From Agromyces fucosus (GTDB taxonomy: Bacteria; Actinomycetota; Actinomycetes; Actinomycetales; Microbacteriaceae): a DNA stretch of 64,000 bases. The notes under the pieces were generated by a model, which had not been told where the DNA came from, did no database searches, and worked only from the letters and a program-made list of their open reading frames with translations. A program made the position numbers and the translations under genes. How positions within the stretch are numbered: position 1 is the first letter of the stretch; each line of letters starts with the position of its first letter. Of the stretch, positions 54,319 through 64,000 are shown one piece after another. The stretch lies in NCBI RefSeq assembly GCF_004134865.1, contig NZ_SDPO01000002.1:434001-498000 (forward strand), written 5' to 3'.

Positions 54319-55013
54319 GCGCGCCGCTCATCCGCATGCGCTCGGTCACGCGCACCTACGGCTCACCGCCCACCGTCGCGCTCAGGCATGCCGACCTCGA
54401 CGTCGAGCGCGGTGAGATGCTCGCGATCGTCGGCCCGAGCGGCTCGGGCAAGTCGACGCTGCTGAACCTCATGGGCACCCTCGACCGGCCGAGCTCGGGT
54501 GACATCGAGATCGACGGGTACGACACCGGCGAGATGAGCGACGCGGAGCTCTCGGGCCTACGTGCGCACACCATCGGCTTCGTGTTCCAGCAGTACCACC
54601 TCGCCGAGGGCGTCACCTCGCTCGACAACGTCGCCACCGGCCTGCTCTACGCCGGGGTGCCGAAGGCCGAGCGACGTGCACGCGCCGCCATCGCACTCGA
54701 GCGCGTGGGACTCGCCGCTCGCACCCGCCACCGCCCGAACGAGTTGTCGGGCGGCGAACGTCAGCGCGTCGCGATCGCTCGCGCCGTCGTCGGCGAACCG
54801 GCCCTGCTCCTCGCCGACGAGCCCACGGGGGCGCTCGACACCCGCTCGGGCGAGGCCATCGTCTCGATCCTCGCCGAACTCAACGCAGGAGGCACGACGG
54901 TCGTCGTGATCACCCACGACCCGCAGGTCGCCGAGCGGATGCCCCGTCGGGTCGGCATCCGCGACGGCGTGCTGTCGACCGGGGCGGGCGTCATGGCCGG
55001 GTCTCGCTCGTGA
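54315..55013 (+). CDS. ABC transporter ATP-binding protein (MacB type)
   Basis: 232 residues: Walker [10 protein letters not shown] (about 40-48), Q-loop [16 protein letters not shown], signature LSGGERQRV, Walker [13 protein letters not shown] and VVITHD. Typical LolD/MacB ATPase. GTGA overlaps on both sides couple it to adaptor and permease. Confidence 0.93.
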   Translation: MSAPLIRMRSVTRTYGSPPTVALRHADLDVERGEMLAIVGPSGSGKSTLLNLMGTLDRPSSGDIEIDGYDTGEMSDAELSGLRAHTIGFVFQQYHLAEGVTSLDNVATGLLYAGVPKAERRARAAIALERVGLAARTRHRPNELSGGERQRVAIARAVVGEPALLLADEPTGALDTRSGEAIVSILAELNAGGTTVVVITHDPQVAERMPRRVGIRDGVLSTGAGVMAGSRS

Positions 55014-56197
55014 ACGGCCTGCGCTCCCGTCTCCGCACGGCGGACCTGCTCGGGCTCGGGCTGCACGGCCTCCGATCGAGGCCGATGCGCGCGGTGCTCT
55101 CCGCCCTCGGCATCGCGATCGGCATCGCCGCGATGATCGCCGTGGTCGGCATCTCGACGTCGAGCGAGGCGCTCGTCAAGCAGAAGCTCGCCGCGCTCGG
55201 CACGAACCTCCTCACCGCCACGGCCGGATCCGACTTCTTCGGGAAGGACTCCGAACTGCCCGCCGACGCGATCGATCGCGTGCGGCGCATCGACGGCGTC
55301 GAACAGGCGAGCTGGAGCGCCACGCTCGCCGACGTGCACGTCTACCGCAACGCGCTCATCGATCCGGGCGCCACCGGCGGACTCACCGTGGTCGCCGCCG
55401 ACCTCGACCTGCTGGCGGCGACGGGCACCGGGCTCGCCTCGGGCGCGTGGCTCAACGGCGCCACCGAGCAGTTCCCGGTCGTCGTGCTCGGAGCGAAGGC
55501 CGCGGAGCGCCTCGGCATCGTCACGATCGGCAGCGCCGTCGAGATCGGCGGGCGGCAGTTCACGGTCGCCGGCATCCTCGACCCGTCGCCGCTCGCCCCC
55601 GAACTCGACTCCGTCGCGGTGGTGGGCGGGCCGATCGCCGCCGAGCTCTTCGAATTCAACGGGTCGCCGACGGTGATCTACGAACGCTCGGCCGATGACC
55701 TCGTCGAGCAGGTTCGCGAGATCCTGCCCGCCACGATCAATCCCGAGTCGCCGACCGAGGTGAAGGTCAGCCGTCCCTCCGATGCGCTCGCTGCGAAGAA
55801 CACGATCGACCAGGCCTTCACGGGTCTGCTCGTGGGCGTGGGTTCCATCGCCCTGCTGGTCGGCGGCATCGGCGTCGCGAACACGATGGTGATCTCGGTG
55901 CTCGAGCGGCGCCAGGAGATCGGCCTGCGGCGTTCGCTCGGCGCGACGCGCGGACACATCCGCTCGCAGTTCCTCGTCGAGGCCATCCTGCTGGCGCTGT
56001 GCGGCGGCATCGCCGGCACGGCGATCGGCTGGGTGATCACGGCGGTCGTCGCCGGAGCGAACGGATGGCTCGTGGCGGTGCCCCCCGCCGTGCTCGCCGC
56101 CGGCGTGGTCGCGACCGTCGTCGTCGGGGCCGTGGCCGGCGCGCTGCCCGCGGCGCGAGCCGCACGTACGTCGCCGACGGCGGCGCTGAACGCCTGA
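55010..56197 (+). CDS. ABC transporter permease (MacB/FtsX type)
   Basis: 395 residues: N-terminal helix ([24 protein letters not shown], about 26-49), extracellular MacB_PCD domain (about 50-265) and three C-terminal helices, with the conserved cytoplasmic stretch [29 protein letters not shown] (about 300-328). With the ATPase and adaptor it forms a tripartite-like exporter adapted to a Gram-positive envelope. GTG at 55010 overlaps the ATPase stop. Substrate unknown. Confidence 0.9.
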   Translation: MNGLRSRLRTADLLGLGLHGLRSRPMRAVLSALGIAIGIAAMIAVVGISTSSEALVKQKLAALGTNLLTATAGSDFFGKDSELPADAIDRVRRIDGVEQASWSATLADVHVYRNALIDPGATGGLTVVAADLDLLAATGTGLASGAWLNGATEQFPVVVLGAKAAERLGIVTIGSAVEIGGRQFTVAGILDPSPLAPELDSVAVVGGPIAAELFEFNGSPTVIYERSADDLVEQVREILPATINPESPTEVKVSRPSDALAAKNTIDQAFTGLLVGVGSIALLVGGIGVANTMVISVLERRQEIGLRRSLGATRGHIRSQFLVEAILLALCGGIAGTAIGWVITAVVAGANGWLVAVPPAVLAAGVVATVVVGAVAGALPAARAARTSPTAALNA

Positions 56198-56238
56198 CGC
56201 GGACGTCACTCCGCGTAGGAGAAATTTCAGACGGACTG

Positions 56239-56261
56239 TCGGGCGGGCGCCGCCCGCCCGA
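56239..56261 (+). terminator. Hairpin after the efflux operon
   Basis: TCGGGCGGGC-GCC-GCCCGCCCGA, a perfect 10-bp stem with a 3-nt loop, followed by TGGTTTGT. It lies 41 nt after the permease stop and ahead of the polyamine transporter. Confidence 0.7.
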
Positions 56262-56364
56262 TGGTTTGTCGCGTTCACGGTCGCGCGCATTGCACACGAA
56301 GGGCCTCACGGATTGAATGGCAAGCCTGCGCGACGGTGTGCGGGTGAACTGGAGGTGCTGGCAC

Positions 56365-57540
<1,176 letters not shown>

Positions 57541-57556
57541 GCCCCGAGGAGTCACG

Positions 57557-58732
57557 ATGTCATCCGAAGAGATCCGCATCCTCGCGCCCGCCGGCGCGGC
57601 CAAGACCATCCGGCGCGAGCTCTCGCGTCGCCGCTTCCTGAGCTTCGCCGCCGCGGCGAGCTCGGCCGGGCTGCTCGCCGCGTGCGCGCCGACCGGGTCG
57701 CCCACCACCGCGCGGGCCTCTGGCGGCCCGCTCGAGTCGAAGCTCTCGATCTACACCTGGGGCGACTACGACGCCCCCGACGTGCTCGACGCCTTCACCG
57801 CCGACCTCGGCCCGAAGATCTCGCTCAGCGCCTTCAACTCGAACGAGGAGATGGTCGCGAAGCTCGTCGGCGCGCGCGGCACGAGCGGCTACGACATCGT
57901 CGTGCCGACCGGCACCTTCGTCGCGCAGATGGCCGAGCACGGGTTGTTGGCCAAGCTCAACCACGACCTCATCCCGAACCTGAAGCACGTCGACCCGACG
58001 TTCCTCGGCCGGGCCTGGGATCCCGACAACGAGTACTCGATCTGCAAGGCCTGGGGCACGACCGGGTTCGTGTACGACGTCACCGCGATCGACCGCGAGC
58101 TGAAGGACTGGAACGACTTCATCGACGCGGCGCAGAACGAGGCGAGCGGCAGGACGTCGCTGCTCGACGACCCCTCGGAGATCACGGGCATCTACTTCTG
58201 GGCCAACGGCATCCCGTGGACCACGACCGACCCCGATGACCTCGACGCGGCCGAGGCGTTCCTCGTGAACGAGCTCGCGCCGCACATCTCGGCGTTCGAC
58301 TCCTACCCGGGCGGCAGCGCGATCCCGCAGGCGACCCAGATGCTCATGCAGTCGTACAACGGCGATGCCCGCCTGGGCATCCTCGAGAGCCCCGAGCCGG
58401 AACGCTGGAAGTACGTGCTCGGCTCACCGGCGACGGAGATCTGGATGGACAACTGGGCGATCGCCGCGGGGGCGCCGAACCCCGAGGCGGCGCACGCGTT
58501 CATCGACTACGTGCTCTCCCCCGAGAACGCGCTCGCCGAACTCGACTACATCGGGTACGACACCGGCGCGAAGGGCATCGAGCAGGTGGCGTCGGACGCC
58601 GGCCTGCCGATGCTCGACCTCGTGTTCTTCACGCCCGAGCAGGTCGCGACCATGCACGAGGGCGAGCTGACCGAGGCGCAGGAGCGGGTCGTGCAGATCT
58701 GGAACGCGACGAAGGCGGCGGCTGGTGCGTAA
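57557..58732 (+). CDS. potD: Polyamine-type ABC transporter substrate-binding protein (Tat lipoprotein)
   Basis: 391 residues. The N-terminus has both a twin-arginine motif (SRRRFLSFAAAA, about 23-34) and a lipobox (LLAAC, Cys43), so a folded lipoprotein exported by Tat is expected. The mature fold matches PotD/PotF: LSIYTWGDYDAPDVLDAF, YDIVVPTGTFVAQM, LLAKLNHDLIPNLKHVD and IWMDNWAIAAGAPNPEAAHAFIDYVLSPE. Binds spermidine, putrescine or a similar solute. CGAGGAG precedes the ATG. The potB GTG overlaps its end by 8 nt. Confidence 0.87.
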   Translation: MSSEEIRILAPAGAAKTIRRELSRRRFLSFAAAASSAGLLAACAPTGSPTTARASGGPLESKLSIYTWGDYDAPDVLDAFTADLGPKISLSAFNSNEEMVAKLVGARGTSGYDIVVPTGTFVAQMAEHGLLAKLNHDLIPNLKHVDPTFLGRAWDPDNEYSICKAWGTTGFVYDVTAIDRELKDWNDFIDAAQNEASGRTSLLDDPSEITGIYFWANGIPWTTTDPDDLDAAEAFLVNELAPHISAFDSYPGGSAIPQATQMLMQSYNGDARLGILESPEPERWKYVLGSPATEIWMDNWAIAAGAPNPEAAHAFIDYVLSPENALAELDYIGYDTGAKGIEQVASDAGLPMLDLVFFTPEQVATMHEGELTEAQERVVQIWNATKAAAGA

Positions 58733-59651
58733 ACGACTCCCCGGATTCCTGCTCGCGGCACCCGCCTGGGCGTGGCTCGCCGTCTTCTTCGTCGCCCCGG
58801 TCGGGATGGTCGTGTGGTTCAGCTTCGGCTACAAGCCGAGCATCTTCGCCACCCAGGCCACCGACCGGCTCTCATTCGACCGATACGCCGAGGTCTTCAG
58901 CCCGACGTTCTTCGCGACGTTCCAGAACACGCTCTGGGTCGGGGTCGTCGGCACCGTGCTGTGCTTCCTGATCGGACTGCCCGTCGCCTACTGGATGGCG
59001 GTGAAGGCTCCGCCGTCGCGGCGCGGCCTCCTCGTCGCGCTCGTGATGGTGCCGTTCTGGACGAACTTCCTGGTGCGCACCCTCGGCTGGCAGGTGATCC
59101 TCTCGCCCGACGGCTGGCTGTCGACGGCGCTGCAGGGCATCGGCTTCGAGCCCCTCGCCATACTGAACACCCGCGGCGCGGTCCTCCTCGGCGTCGTCTA
59201 CAACTACCTGCCGCTCATGATCCTGCCGCTGTTCGTCGCGTTCGACCGGGTGAACGGGCCGCTCCGGGAGGCGTCGAAGGACCTCGGCGCCGGCAAGTGG
59301 ACGACCTTCTTCCGCATCACCCTGCCCCTCGCGCAGCCCGGCATCATCGCGGGCGTGCTGCTGGTGTTCATCCCCCTCATGGGCGACTACATCACGGCGA
59401 CCGTGCTCGGCGGGGCGAAGGGCAACATGGTCGGCCAGCTCGTGGCGAGCCAGTTCCAGACCGCGCAGAACTGGGCGCTCGGCTCGGCGATGGCGGTCGT
59501 GCTGATCATCGTCATCCTCGCCACCGTCGCCGTCGGCGCTGCGATCGTGTGGCTCGTAACCCTGCCGATCCGGGCGAGCCACCGGCTCGTGATCGGTGCG
59601 CCGGCGACGGCGCCGGCATCCGCTTCGATTCATGAGGAGGTCGCGGCATGA
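58725..59651 (+). CDS. potB: Polyamine-type ABC transporter permease (first)
   Basis: 308 residues with six helices and the EAA-type loop LREASKDLGAGKWTTFFRITLPLAQPGI (about 181-208) that contacts the ATPase. Long PotB-like N-terminus with TLGWQVILSPDGWL. GTG start at 58725 lies inside the end of potD; the end overlaps potC by ATGA. Confidence 0.88.
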   Translation: MRKRLPGFLLAAPAWAWLAVFFVAPVGMVVWFSFGYKPSIFATQATDRLSFDRYAEVFSPTFFATFQNTLWVGVVGTVLCFLIGLPVAYWMAVKAPPSRRGLLVALVMVPFWTNFLVRTLGWQVILSPDGWLSTALQGIGFEPLAILNTRGAVLLGVVYNYLPLMILPLFVAFDRVNGPLREASKDLGAGKWTTFFRITLPLAQPGIIAGVLLVFIPLMGDYITATVLGGAKGNMVGQLVASQFQTAQNWALGSAMAVVLIIVILATVAVGAAIVWLVTLPIRASHRLVIGAPATAPASASIHEEVAA

Positions 59652-60523
59652 GTGCTCCAGCAGCGCAGCGACAGGTGCGACGGTCGCGCAAGGCGTGGTC
59701 GGATGTCGCGTTCGACGTGTGGGGCGTCCTGGTGCTCGTCTTCCTGTTCGCCCCCATCGCGGTCATCATCGTCTCCTCGTTCAACGTGGGACGGCTGCTC
59801 GTCTCGTGGGACGGCTTCGGGTTCGACTCGTTCCTCGCGCTCCTCGCGAAGCCCGCCATCCGCGACGCCGTGTGGATCTCGGTCGAGACGGGCTTCGTCG
59901 CCGCGTTCGCCGCCACGGTGCTCGGCACCCTCGCGGGCATCGCGATGGCGCGGCATCCGGGCAAGTGGGTGTGGTGGTTCATGGGACTGCTGCTGCTCGT
60001 CTCGGTCACGCCCGAGATCGTCGACGCGGTCGCGCTGCTGCCGTGGATGGTCTTCCTCGGCCAGGACCTCGGCATGTCGCTCTTCAACGACGGCATCGTG
60101 CGCCTCGTGATCGGCCACTCGCTGTTCTCGATCACGGTCGTCTCGTACCTCGTACGGGCGAGGCTCGTCGGTCAGGAGGCACAGCTCGAGGAGGCATCCG
60201 CCGACCTCTACGCGACGCCGACCCGCACCTTCCGCAAGGTCACCCTGCCGCTCGCGATGCCCGCCGTGCTCGCCGGGTTCCTGCTCTCGTTCACGCTCAG
60301 CCTCGACAACACGGTCATCGCGGCGTTCGTCTCGGTCTCGGGCTCGACGCCATGGCCCGTCTACGTGCTGAGCGCCCTGCGAAGCGGGCTGCGGCCCGAG
60401 ATCGCGGCGGTCTCGACGATCATGCTCGTGCTGACGCTCATCGCGCTCGGCCTCGTCGCGCTCGTGCTGCGTCGGGCGGGAGACTCGGCGGCCGACATCG
60501 CCCGAACGATGGGCGGCGGCTGA
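59648..60523 (+). CDS. potC: Polyamine-type ABC transporter permease (second)
   Basis: 291 residues, six helices, EAA-type loop EEASADLYATPTRTFRKVTLPLAMPAVLAG (about 180-209) and the PotC-like SLDNTVIAAFVSVSGSTPWPVYVLSALRSGLRPEIAAVST. Last gene of the operon, overlapping potB by 4 nt and followed by a strong terminator. Confidence 0.88.
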   Translation: MSAPAAQRQVRRSRKAWSDVAFDVWGVLVLVFLFAPIAVIIVSSFNVGRLLVSWDGFGFDSFLALLAKPAIRDAVWISVETGFVAAFAATVLGTLAGIAMARHPGKWVWWFMGLLLLVSVTPEIVDAVALLPWMVFLGQDLGMSLFNDGIVRLVIGHSLFSITVVSYLVRARLVGQEAQLEEASADLYATPTRTFRKVTLPLAMPAVLAGFLLSFTLSLDNTVIAAFVSVSGSTPWPVYVLSALRSGLRPEIAAVSTIMLVLTLIALGLVALVLRRAGDSAADIARTMGGG

Positions 60524-60573
60524 GTCTCCCGCGTCGTCGCGCACGCGCGACCGCGCTCGTACACACGCAGCAC

Positions 60574-60615
60574 ACACGACAGGGGCGGGAGCAACAGCTC
60601 CCGCCCCTGTCGTGT
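60574..60615. terminator. 19-bp perfect hairpin, bidirectional terminator
   Basis: 60574-60592 and 60597-60615 form a perfect 19-bp stem with an AACA loop between convergent potC and the lipoprotein gene. Longest perfect stem seen in the window. Confidence 0.78.
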
Positions 60616-60634
60616 CAGTGCTGCTCGCGCGCGA

Positions 60635-61117
60635 CTAGCCGATCGACGAGCAGACACCGACCAGGTCCGTCATGGACTTCTGCAGCGTCGCGGCCTGCTC
60701 GCTGATCTTCGTCATGTCGACGCTGGCCGGGTCGGTGGTGATGGCCGTGATCAGCTCGGAGTACGCGGTCACGGCGTCAGCGGCGCCCGTCGCGACGACG
60801 GAGACCTCTTCGTTCGAGATCTTGCCCGAGGCCTCCGTGAGCGAGACCTTGACGGTCTCGAACGCGGCGAGTGCAGCGGCGGCGTCGGTCATGTCCACCG
60901 TCGTCAGCCCGGTGAGCTCCTCCATGCTGGTCTTGACGATCCCGCACGCCTCGTCTTTGGTCTGCCCGGCGTCGGCCTTGGGCTCGGATTCCACGGACTC
61001 GGACGACGCCTCGCCCTTCGTGTCCTCGCCGGCAGCGGTGCCGGTGGCGGCGCAACCGGTGAAGAGCAGGGCGAGTGCGGCGAGCGAGCCGGCGGCGATC
61101 AGGCGTGTAGACGTCAT
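60635..61117 (-). CDS. Small lipoprotein of unknown function
   Basis: 160 residues. Signal peptide with lipobox LLFTGC (Cys22), a Glu/Ser/Lys-rich linker (about 28-55) and a predicted all-helical domain with one more Cys pair (DEACGIVK and VGVCSSIG), possibly a disulphide. No family recognised. CGAAGGGG lies upstream of the ATG at a long spacing. Separated from its neighbours by a terminator and a 128-bp gap, so likely monocistronic. Confidence 0.75.
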   Translation of the reverse strand: MTSTRLIAAGSLAALALLFTGCAATGTAAGEDTKGEASSESVESEPKADAGQTKDEACGIVKTSMEELTGLTTVDMTDAAAALAAFETVKVSLTEASGKISNEEVSVVATGAADAVTAYSELITAITTDPASVDMTKISEQAATLQKSMTDLVGVCSSIG

Positions 61118-61245
61118 GTGCGTGTTGTTCCCCTTCGGATACGGGTCGATCCGACCCCCCGGCCATCCAACCAGTCGCCGCAATCCCCCGACATGGGGAG
61201 CACTCCCCATTGACGCGGTGAAGAACGACACCGGTGCGGCCGCGC

Positions 61246-62106
61246 TCAGGCGGCGGATGCCTCGTTCGTCACGACGTCGACCACGCTCGAGTGCTCCGGG
61301 ACCCAGCCGAGCTCGCGGGCCTTGCTGCCGGAGGCGCGCTGATCGAGCAGGAGCGCATCGGCGAACGCGGCGCCGAGTCGTGCGCGGGTGATCTCGACGG
61401 GCTCGGGGGCGACGCCGGCTCCGCCCGCCACCGCGCGGGCGAGCGCCCGCACCGTCGTCGGGTTGCCGTCGCTGCCGACGATGCGGCCGAGCGGTCCGTC
61501 GTGGGTGAGTGCGAGTTCGTAGAGCCGGGCCAGGTCATCGACGTGCACCCACGTCCAGTGCTGGGTGCCGTCGCCGATGAGCCGGAGCTCGCCTCCCTCG
61601 CCGCGGGGCGCGTCGGTGATGAGTCCGGCGAGTCCGCGGCCGCGGCCGTAGACGACCCCGGGCACGACGATCGCGGCATCGACGGATGACGCGAGCAGTC
61701 GCTCCTCGAGCGGCACCCGCCAGGCGACGAGTTCAGGGGCGTCGAGCGGGCCTTCCTCGTGGATCGCATCGCCCGAGCCGTATGCCCAGATGCCGCTCGT
61801 CAGCACGAACCGCTTCGAGGTGCCGCCGAAGCGATCGATGACGGTGTCGATGACCGCCGTGTTGAACGCCTCGGCTCCCGCTTCGGGGGCGGCCGTGTGC
61901 ACCGCACCGTCGACGCCGTCGAGCACGGCGCCGAACCACGCGGCATCCGTCACCTCGCCCTCGACGGCCGCCGCACCTCGCGCGGCGACGCGCGCGGCGG
62001 CCTCGGGAGTGCGGACGACGGCGACGACCTCGTGGCCGGAGGCGATGAGCGTATCGAGCACGGAGGATCCGATGTAGCCGGTGGCACCGGTCAGGAGAAT
62101 TCGCAT
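61246..62106 (-). CDS. NAD(P)-dependent epimerase/dehydratase family protein (atypical SDR)
   Basis: 286 residues. Rossmann motif LLTGATGYIGSSV (GxxGxxG, about 4-16), AVHTAAPEAG, the substrate segment TSGIWAYGSG and WTWVHVDDLARLYELAL. The usual YxxxK is not obvious; the VVYGRG block takes its place, so catalytic activity is uncertain. ATG at 62106 is favoured because the Rossmann strand starts there; ATG at 62124 is possible. It is divergent from an HxlR regulator, which may control it as a redox or quinone-stress gene. Confidence 0.83.
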   Translation of the reverse strand: MRILLTGATGYIGSSVLDTLIASGHEVVAVVRTPEAAARVAARGAAAVEGEVTDAAWFGAVLDGVDGAVHTAAPEAGAEAFNTAVIDTVIDRFGGTSKRFVLTSGIWAYGSGDAIHEEGPLDAPELVAWRVPLEERLLASSVDAAIVVPGVVYGRGRGLAGLITDAPRGEGGELRLIGDGTQHWTWVHVDDLARLYELALTHDGPLGRIVGSDGNPTTVRALARAVAGGAGVAPEPVEITRARLGAAFADALLLDQRASGSKARELGWVPEHSSVVDVVTNEASAA

Positions 62107-62175
62107 GGGGACCACGGTATGCATCGGATACTGGTTACTTCAACGGAACCGATCCCGAGGGAGACGAGGTAGCCC
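62107..62175. promoter_or_regulatory. Divergent promoter region with candidate HxlR sites
   Basis: Two symmetric pairs are visible: GTAT-N7-ATAC (62119-62133) and GGTT-N10-AACC (62134-62151). Both lie between the epimerase and HxlR genes. They are short and could be chance, but HxlR proteins bind such dyads in divergent promoters. Confidence 0.35.
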
Positions 62176-62565
62176 ATGTCGACGTCGCTGCTGGACGAGG
62201 ACGGGGCCCACGCAACCGCGATGGACGTGCTGAGCCCCGACTGCCCGAGCCGGGTCGTGTTCGGCCGCATCGGCGAGCGGTGGACGATGTTCGTCATCCT
62301 CGCGCTCGAGCCCGGGCCGATGCGGTTCACCGCGCTGAAGGCCCGAGTCGGAGTGGTCACGCCGAAGGTGCTCACCGAGACGCTCCGTGCACTCGAGGGC
62401 GACGGCCTCGTGTCGAGGCGGGCCTTCGACGAATCGCCGCCCCGGGTCGAGTACGCGCTCACCCCGCTCGGCAGGTCGCTGCTGGAGCCGATCGCCGCGA
62501 TGCGGGCGTGGGCCGAGGCGCACGTGCCCGAAGTGCTCGCGTCGCGCGATCGGGCGCTATCGTGA
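62176..62565 (+). CDS. HxlR family transcriptional regulator
   Basis: 129 residues. The pattern SRVVFGRIGERWTMFVILALEPGPMRFTALKARVGVVTPKVLTETLRALEGDGLVSRRAF, then PPRVEYALTPLGRSLLEPI, is a complete HxlR winged helix. The Cys in PDCPSR at the N-terminus is the one often used for redox or quinone sensing. ATG at 62176 with GAGGGAGACGAGG upstream. It overlaps the isochorismatase gene by GTGA and diverges from the epimerase gene. Confidence 0.9.
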   Translation: MSTSLLDEDGAHATAMDVLSPDCPSRVVFGRIGERWTMFVILALEPGPMRFTALKARVGVVTPKVLTETLRALEGDGLVSRRAFDESPPRVEYALTPLGRSLLEPIAAMRAWAEAHVPEVLASRDRALS

Positions 62566-63119
62566 CTCTCGTGACCCGCACCCTCGTGATCATCGACATC
62601 CAGAACGACTACTTCGAGGGCGGCGCGCACCCGCTGGTCGGCCCCGATGCCGCCGCCGCCAACGCCGCGCGCCTGCTCGCCTCGCATCGCGAGGCCGCCC
62701 AGCCCGTCGTGCACGTGCAGCACGTGTGGGATGCCCCCGACGCCGCGTTCTTCGCGCCCGGCACCCACGGCGTCGAGATCCACCCGCTCGTCGCCCCTGC
62801 CGAGGGCGAGCCCGTCGTCGTCAAGGCGCACCCGAACTCGTTCCTCGGCACCGATCTCGACGCACGACTCCGCGCGGCCGGGGCGGACGTCGACGGCGTC
62901 GTGATCGTCGGGATGATGTCGAGCATGTGCGTCGACGCGACGGTGCGCGCCGCCGCCGACGCCGGCTACTCGGTGACCGTCGTCCACGACGCGTGCGCCG
63001 CCCCCGACCTCACCTTCGGCGACACCTCGGTGCCCGCCGCGCAGGTGCACGCCGCGTTCATGGCGGCGCTCGGCGACAGCTACGCCGAGGTCGTCTCGAC
63101 CGACGAGCTGCTCGGCTGA
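62562..63119 (+). CDS. Isochorismatase family cysteine hydrolase
   Basis: 185 residues. The catalytic triad is intact: Asp12 in IIDIQNDYF, Lys88 in VVVKAHPNSF and Cys123 in MMSSMCVDATVRAA. The group includes nicotinamidases and N-carbamoyl hydrolases; the substrate here cannot be told. GTG at 62562 overlaps the HxlR stop (GTGA), so both are translated from one transcript; the regulator probably controls it together with the divergent epimerase. Confidence 0.88.
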   Translation: MTLVTRTLVIIDIQNDYFEGGAHPLVGPDAAAANAARLLASHREAAQPVVHVQHVWDAPDAAFFAPGTHGVEIHPLVAPAEGEPVVVKAHPNSFLGTDLDARLRAAGADVDGVVIVGMMSSMCVDATVRAAADAGYSVTVVHDACAAPDLTFGDTSVPAAQVHAAFMAALGDSYAEVVSTDELLG

Positions 63120-63129
63120 CCCCGACGGG

Positions 63130-63163
63130 CGCGATGCCGCTCCGAGAGTGGAGCGGCATCGCG
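63130..63163. terminator. 14-bp hairpin, bidirectional terminator
   Basis: 63130-63143 and 63150-63163 pair perfectly around GAGAGT between the convergent isochorismatase and DUF3618 genes. Confidence 0.7.
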
Positions 63164-63181
63164 TCATCCGTTCGTCGGCGG

Positions 63182-63751
63182 TCAGCCCATCCGGCGCTCC
63201 GCCGCATGCTTGGCCTCGGCCTGCACCTCTGATGCCGCCGACGCCCCCTCGTCGCGCACGACTTCGACGGCCTCGGTCGCGCGTTCCTTGACGGCCTCCG
63301 CCCCCTGCATGGCCGGCTCGCGCAAGTGCTCGACCGACTCCTGCGCCACATCCCGCGCCTCCTCGATGAGGGGGGCTGCCGCCTCCTTCGCCTTCTCGGC
63401 CAGGTCTCGTTCCGGCTTCGACGCCGGGATGAGGGATGAGGCGAGCCATCCGACACCGAAGGCGATGAGGCCGACGGCGATCGGGTTGCCCTGCGTCGCC
63501 GATGCGACCTTGCGCGGCGCTCCGGCAACGGCCTCTCCGGCGGAGTCGACAGCGGACTCGGCCGAGTCGATCACGTCGGAGGCCGTGCCCATGACCCGGT
63601 CGGTCAGTCGGCCGACCGCGTCTCTCATCCTGTGGCCTTGGCGTTGCGCCATCTTGGCGGGGTTGACCTTGTCGGCGAGCGCGTCGACGTCGCTGCCGAG
63701 TTCTCGTCGGGTCCGCTCGATGTCCGAACGGATCAGTTCCGGGTCACTCAT
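63182..63751 (-). CDS. DUF3618 domain protein
   Basis: 189 residues. The N-terminal DPELIRSDIERTRRELGSDVDALADKVNPAKMAQRQGHRMRDAVG (about 3-47) is the DUF3618 signature. One hydrophobic helix (IAVGLIAFGVGWLASSLI, about 90-107) and a long Ala/Glu/Lys-rich amphipathic C-terminus (about 115-185), apolipoprotein-like. Probably membrane-associated; function unknown. It overlaps the holin-like gene by ATGA, the common pairing for this family in actinobacteria. Confidence 0.85.
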   Translation of the reverse strand: MSDPELIRSDIERTRRELGSDVDALADKVNPAKMAQRQGHRMRDAVGRLTDRVMGTASDVIDSAESAVDSAGEAVAGAPRKVASATQGNPIAVGLIAFGVGWLASSLIPASKPERDLAEKAKEAAAPLIEEARDVAQESVEHLREPAMQGAEAVKERATEAVEVVRDEGASAASEVQAEAKHAAERRMG

Positions 63752-64000
63752 CGGTTCTCCTCATTTCTCTTCAGCGTCTCGGGAATCCTCTTGACGCTCT
63801 CGACGGTCTCCGGGATGCCCTCGACGCTGTCGAACTCCTTCTTGCCGACGACCGCGAGCACGACCGCGACGACGGCCCAGATGGCGGCGACGACGATGGC
63901 CGACCAGGCATTCCCGATCAGGTAGCCGAGTCCCCACCAGAGCGCGATCGAGAGGAAGAGCGCCGCGAACAGTCCCGCGACGCCGGCACCGCCGTACATG
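63748..64000 (-). CDS. Phage-holin-3-like membrane protein, C-terminal part
   Basis: Only the last 83 or so residues are in the window: two hydrophobic helices (VAGLFAALFLSIALWWGLGYLI and AWSAIVVAAIWAVVAVVLAVVG) and a charged tail. It matches the C-terminal half of the Phage_holin_3_6 family, small actinobacterial membrane proteins usually encoded with DUF3618 proteins. The Met at 63999 is probably internal (MYGGAG follows a cytoplasmic N-terminus in homologues), so the gene continues past the edge. Confidence 0.7.
   Translation of the reverse strand, partial: MYGGAGVAGLFAALFLSIALWWGLGYLIGNAWSAIVVAAIWAVVAVVLAVVGKKEFDSVEGIPETVESVKRIPETLKRNEENR

Noticed and set aside
63182..64000. Prophage lysis module suggested by the holin-like protein
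   Set aside because: The holin-3-like plus DUF3618 pair is an ordinary actinobacterial membrane-protein pair; no endolysin or phage gene is adjacent.

Overview
The window is 64 kb of very GC-rich DNA with dense, mostly overlapping genes, few leader sequences and actinobacterial gene families (glyoxylate-shunt aceA/aceB, rplJ-rplL, Tat lipoproteins, DUF559 and DUF3618 proteins). It looks like the chromosome of a Microbacteriaceae member; an Agromyces-like genus is my best guess from overall protein flavour, not a proven assignment. I see no rRNA, tRNA, CRISPR array, prophage or insertion sequence. One gene-sized cassette (49.35-50.56 kb) carries paired hairpin repeats and may be mobile.

Layout. 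0-2.7 kb: a CUT1-type sugar-binding lipoprotein and a divergent LacI regulator with two operator-like palindromes. 2.7-4.5 kb: MarR-MFS efflux operon. 4.6-5.8 kb: rplJ-rplL with a leader attenuator. 5.9-7.8 kb: secreted M64 metallopeptidase. 8-10.4 kb: DHA2-type MFS exporter plus MarR. 10.4-18.5 kb: a TetR regulator, a sugar-phosphate-isomerase-like TIM barrel, a 1476-residue secreted ThuA/PQQ-sugar-dehydrogenase/PKD/CBM6 protein, and a two-gene surface-protein operon (DUF916-like plus Ig-repeat). The same palindromic site lies beside tetR and in the isomerase/ThuA divergent promoter, which ties these genes into one regulon. 18.5-21.8 kb: secreted S15 peptidase and a PucR/CdaR-type regulator. 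21.8-26.6 kb: a two-component system facing an FtsX-type ABC exporter. 26.6-28.6 kb: two tandem paralogous amidase-domain proteins and a DUF1294 protein.

28.6-38 kb: a CUT2 sugar-catabolism operon transcribed leftwards (oxidoreductase, ATPase, two permeases, binding protein, two isomerase/epimerases), almost all joined by 4-5-nt overlaps, with a divergent ROK repressor. 38-46 kb: stand-alone genes (YqaJ nuclease, alpha/beta hydrolase, Pr6Pr membrane protein, quinone oxidoreductase, ArsR-type regulator with MFS exporter, HerA-like ATPase, GNAT). 46-49.2 kb: malate synthase and isocitrate lyase. 49.4-50.5 kb: DUF559 gene with hairpin repeats. 50.6-56.2 kb: a second two-component system divergent from a lipoprotein/adaptor/ATPase/permease efflux operon, every junction overlapping. 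56.3-60.5 kb: a complete polyamine-type ABC transporter. 60.6-64 kb: lipoprotein, NAD(P)-binding epimerase, HxlR regulator with isochorismatase-like hydrolase, and a DUF3618/holin-like pair cut by the window edge.

The 7-mer GGCATCC/GGATGCC recurs throughout on both strands and forces otherwise rare codons. Several genes appear to be leaderless (a TANNNT box 6-7 nt before the start codon). Long perfect stems close most convergent gene pairs.
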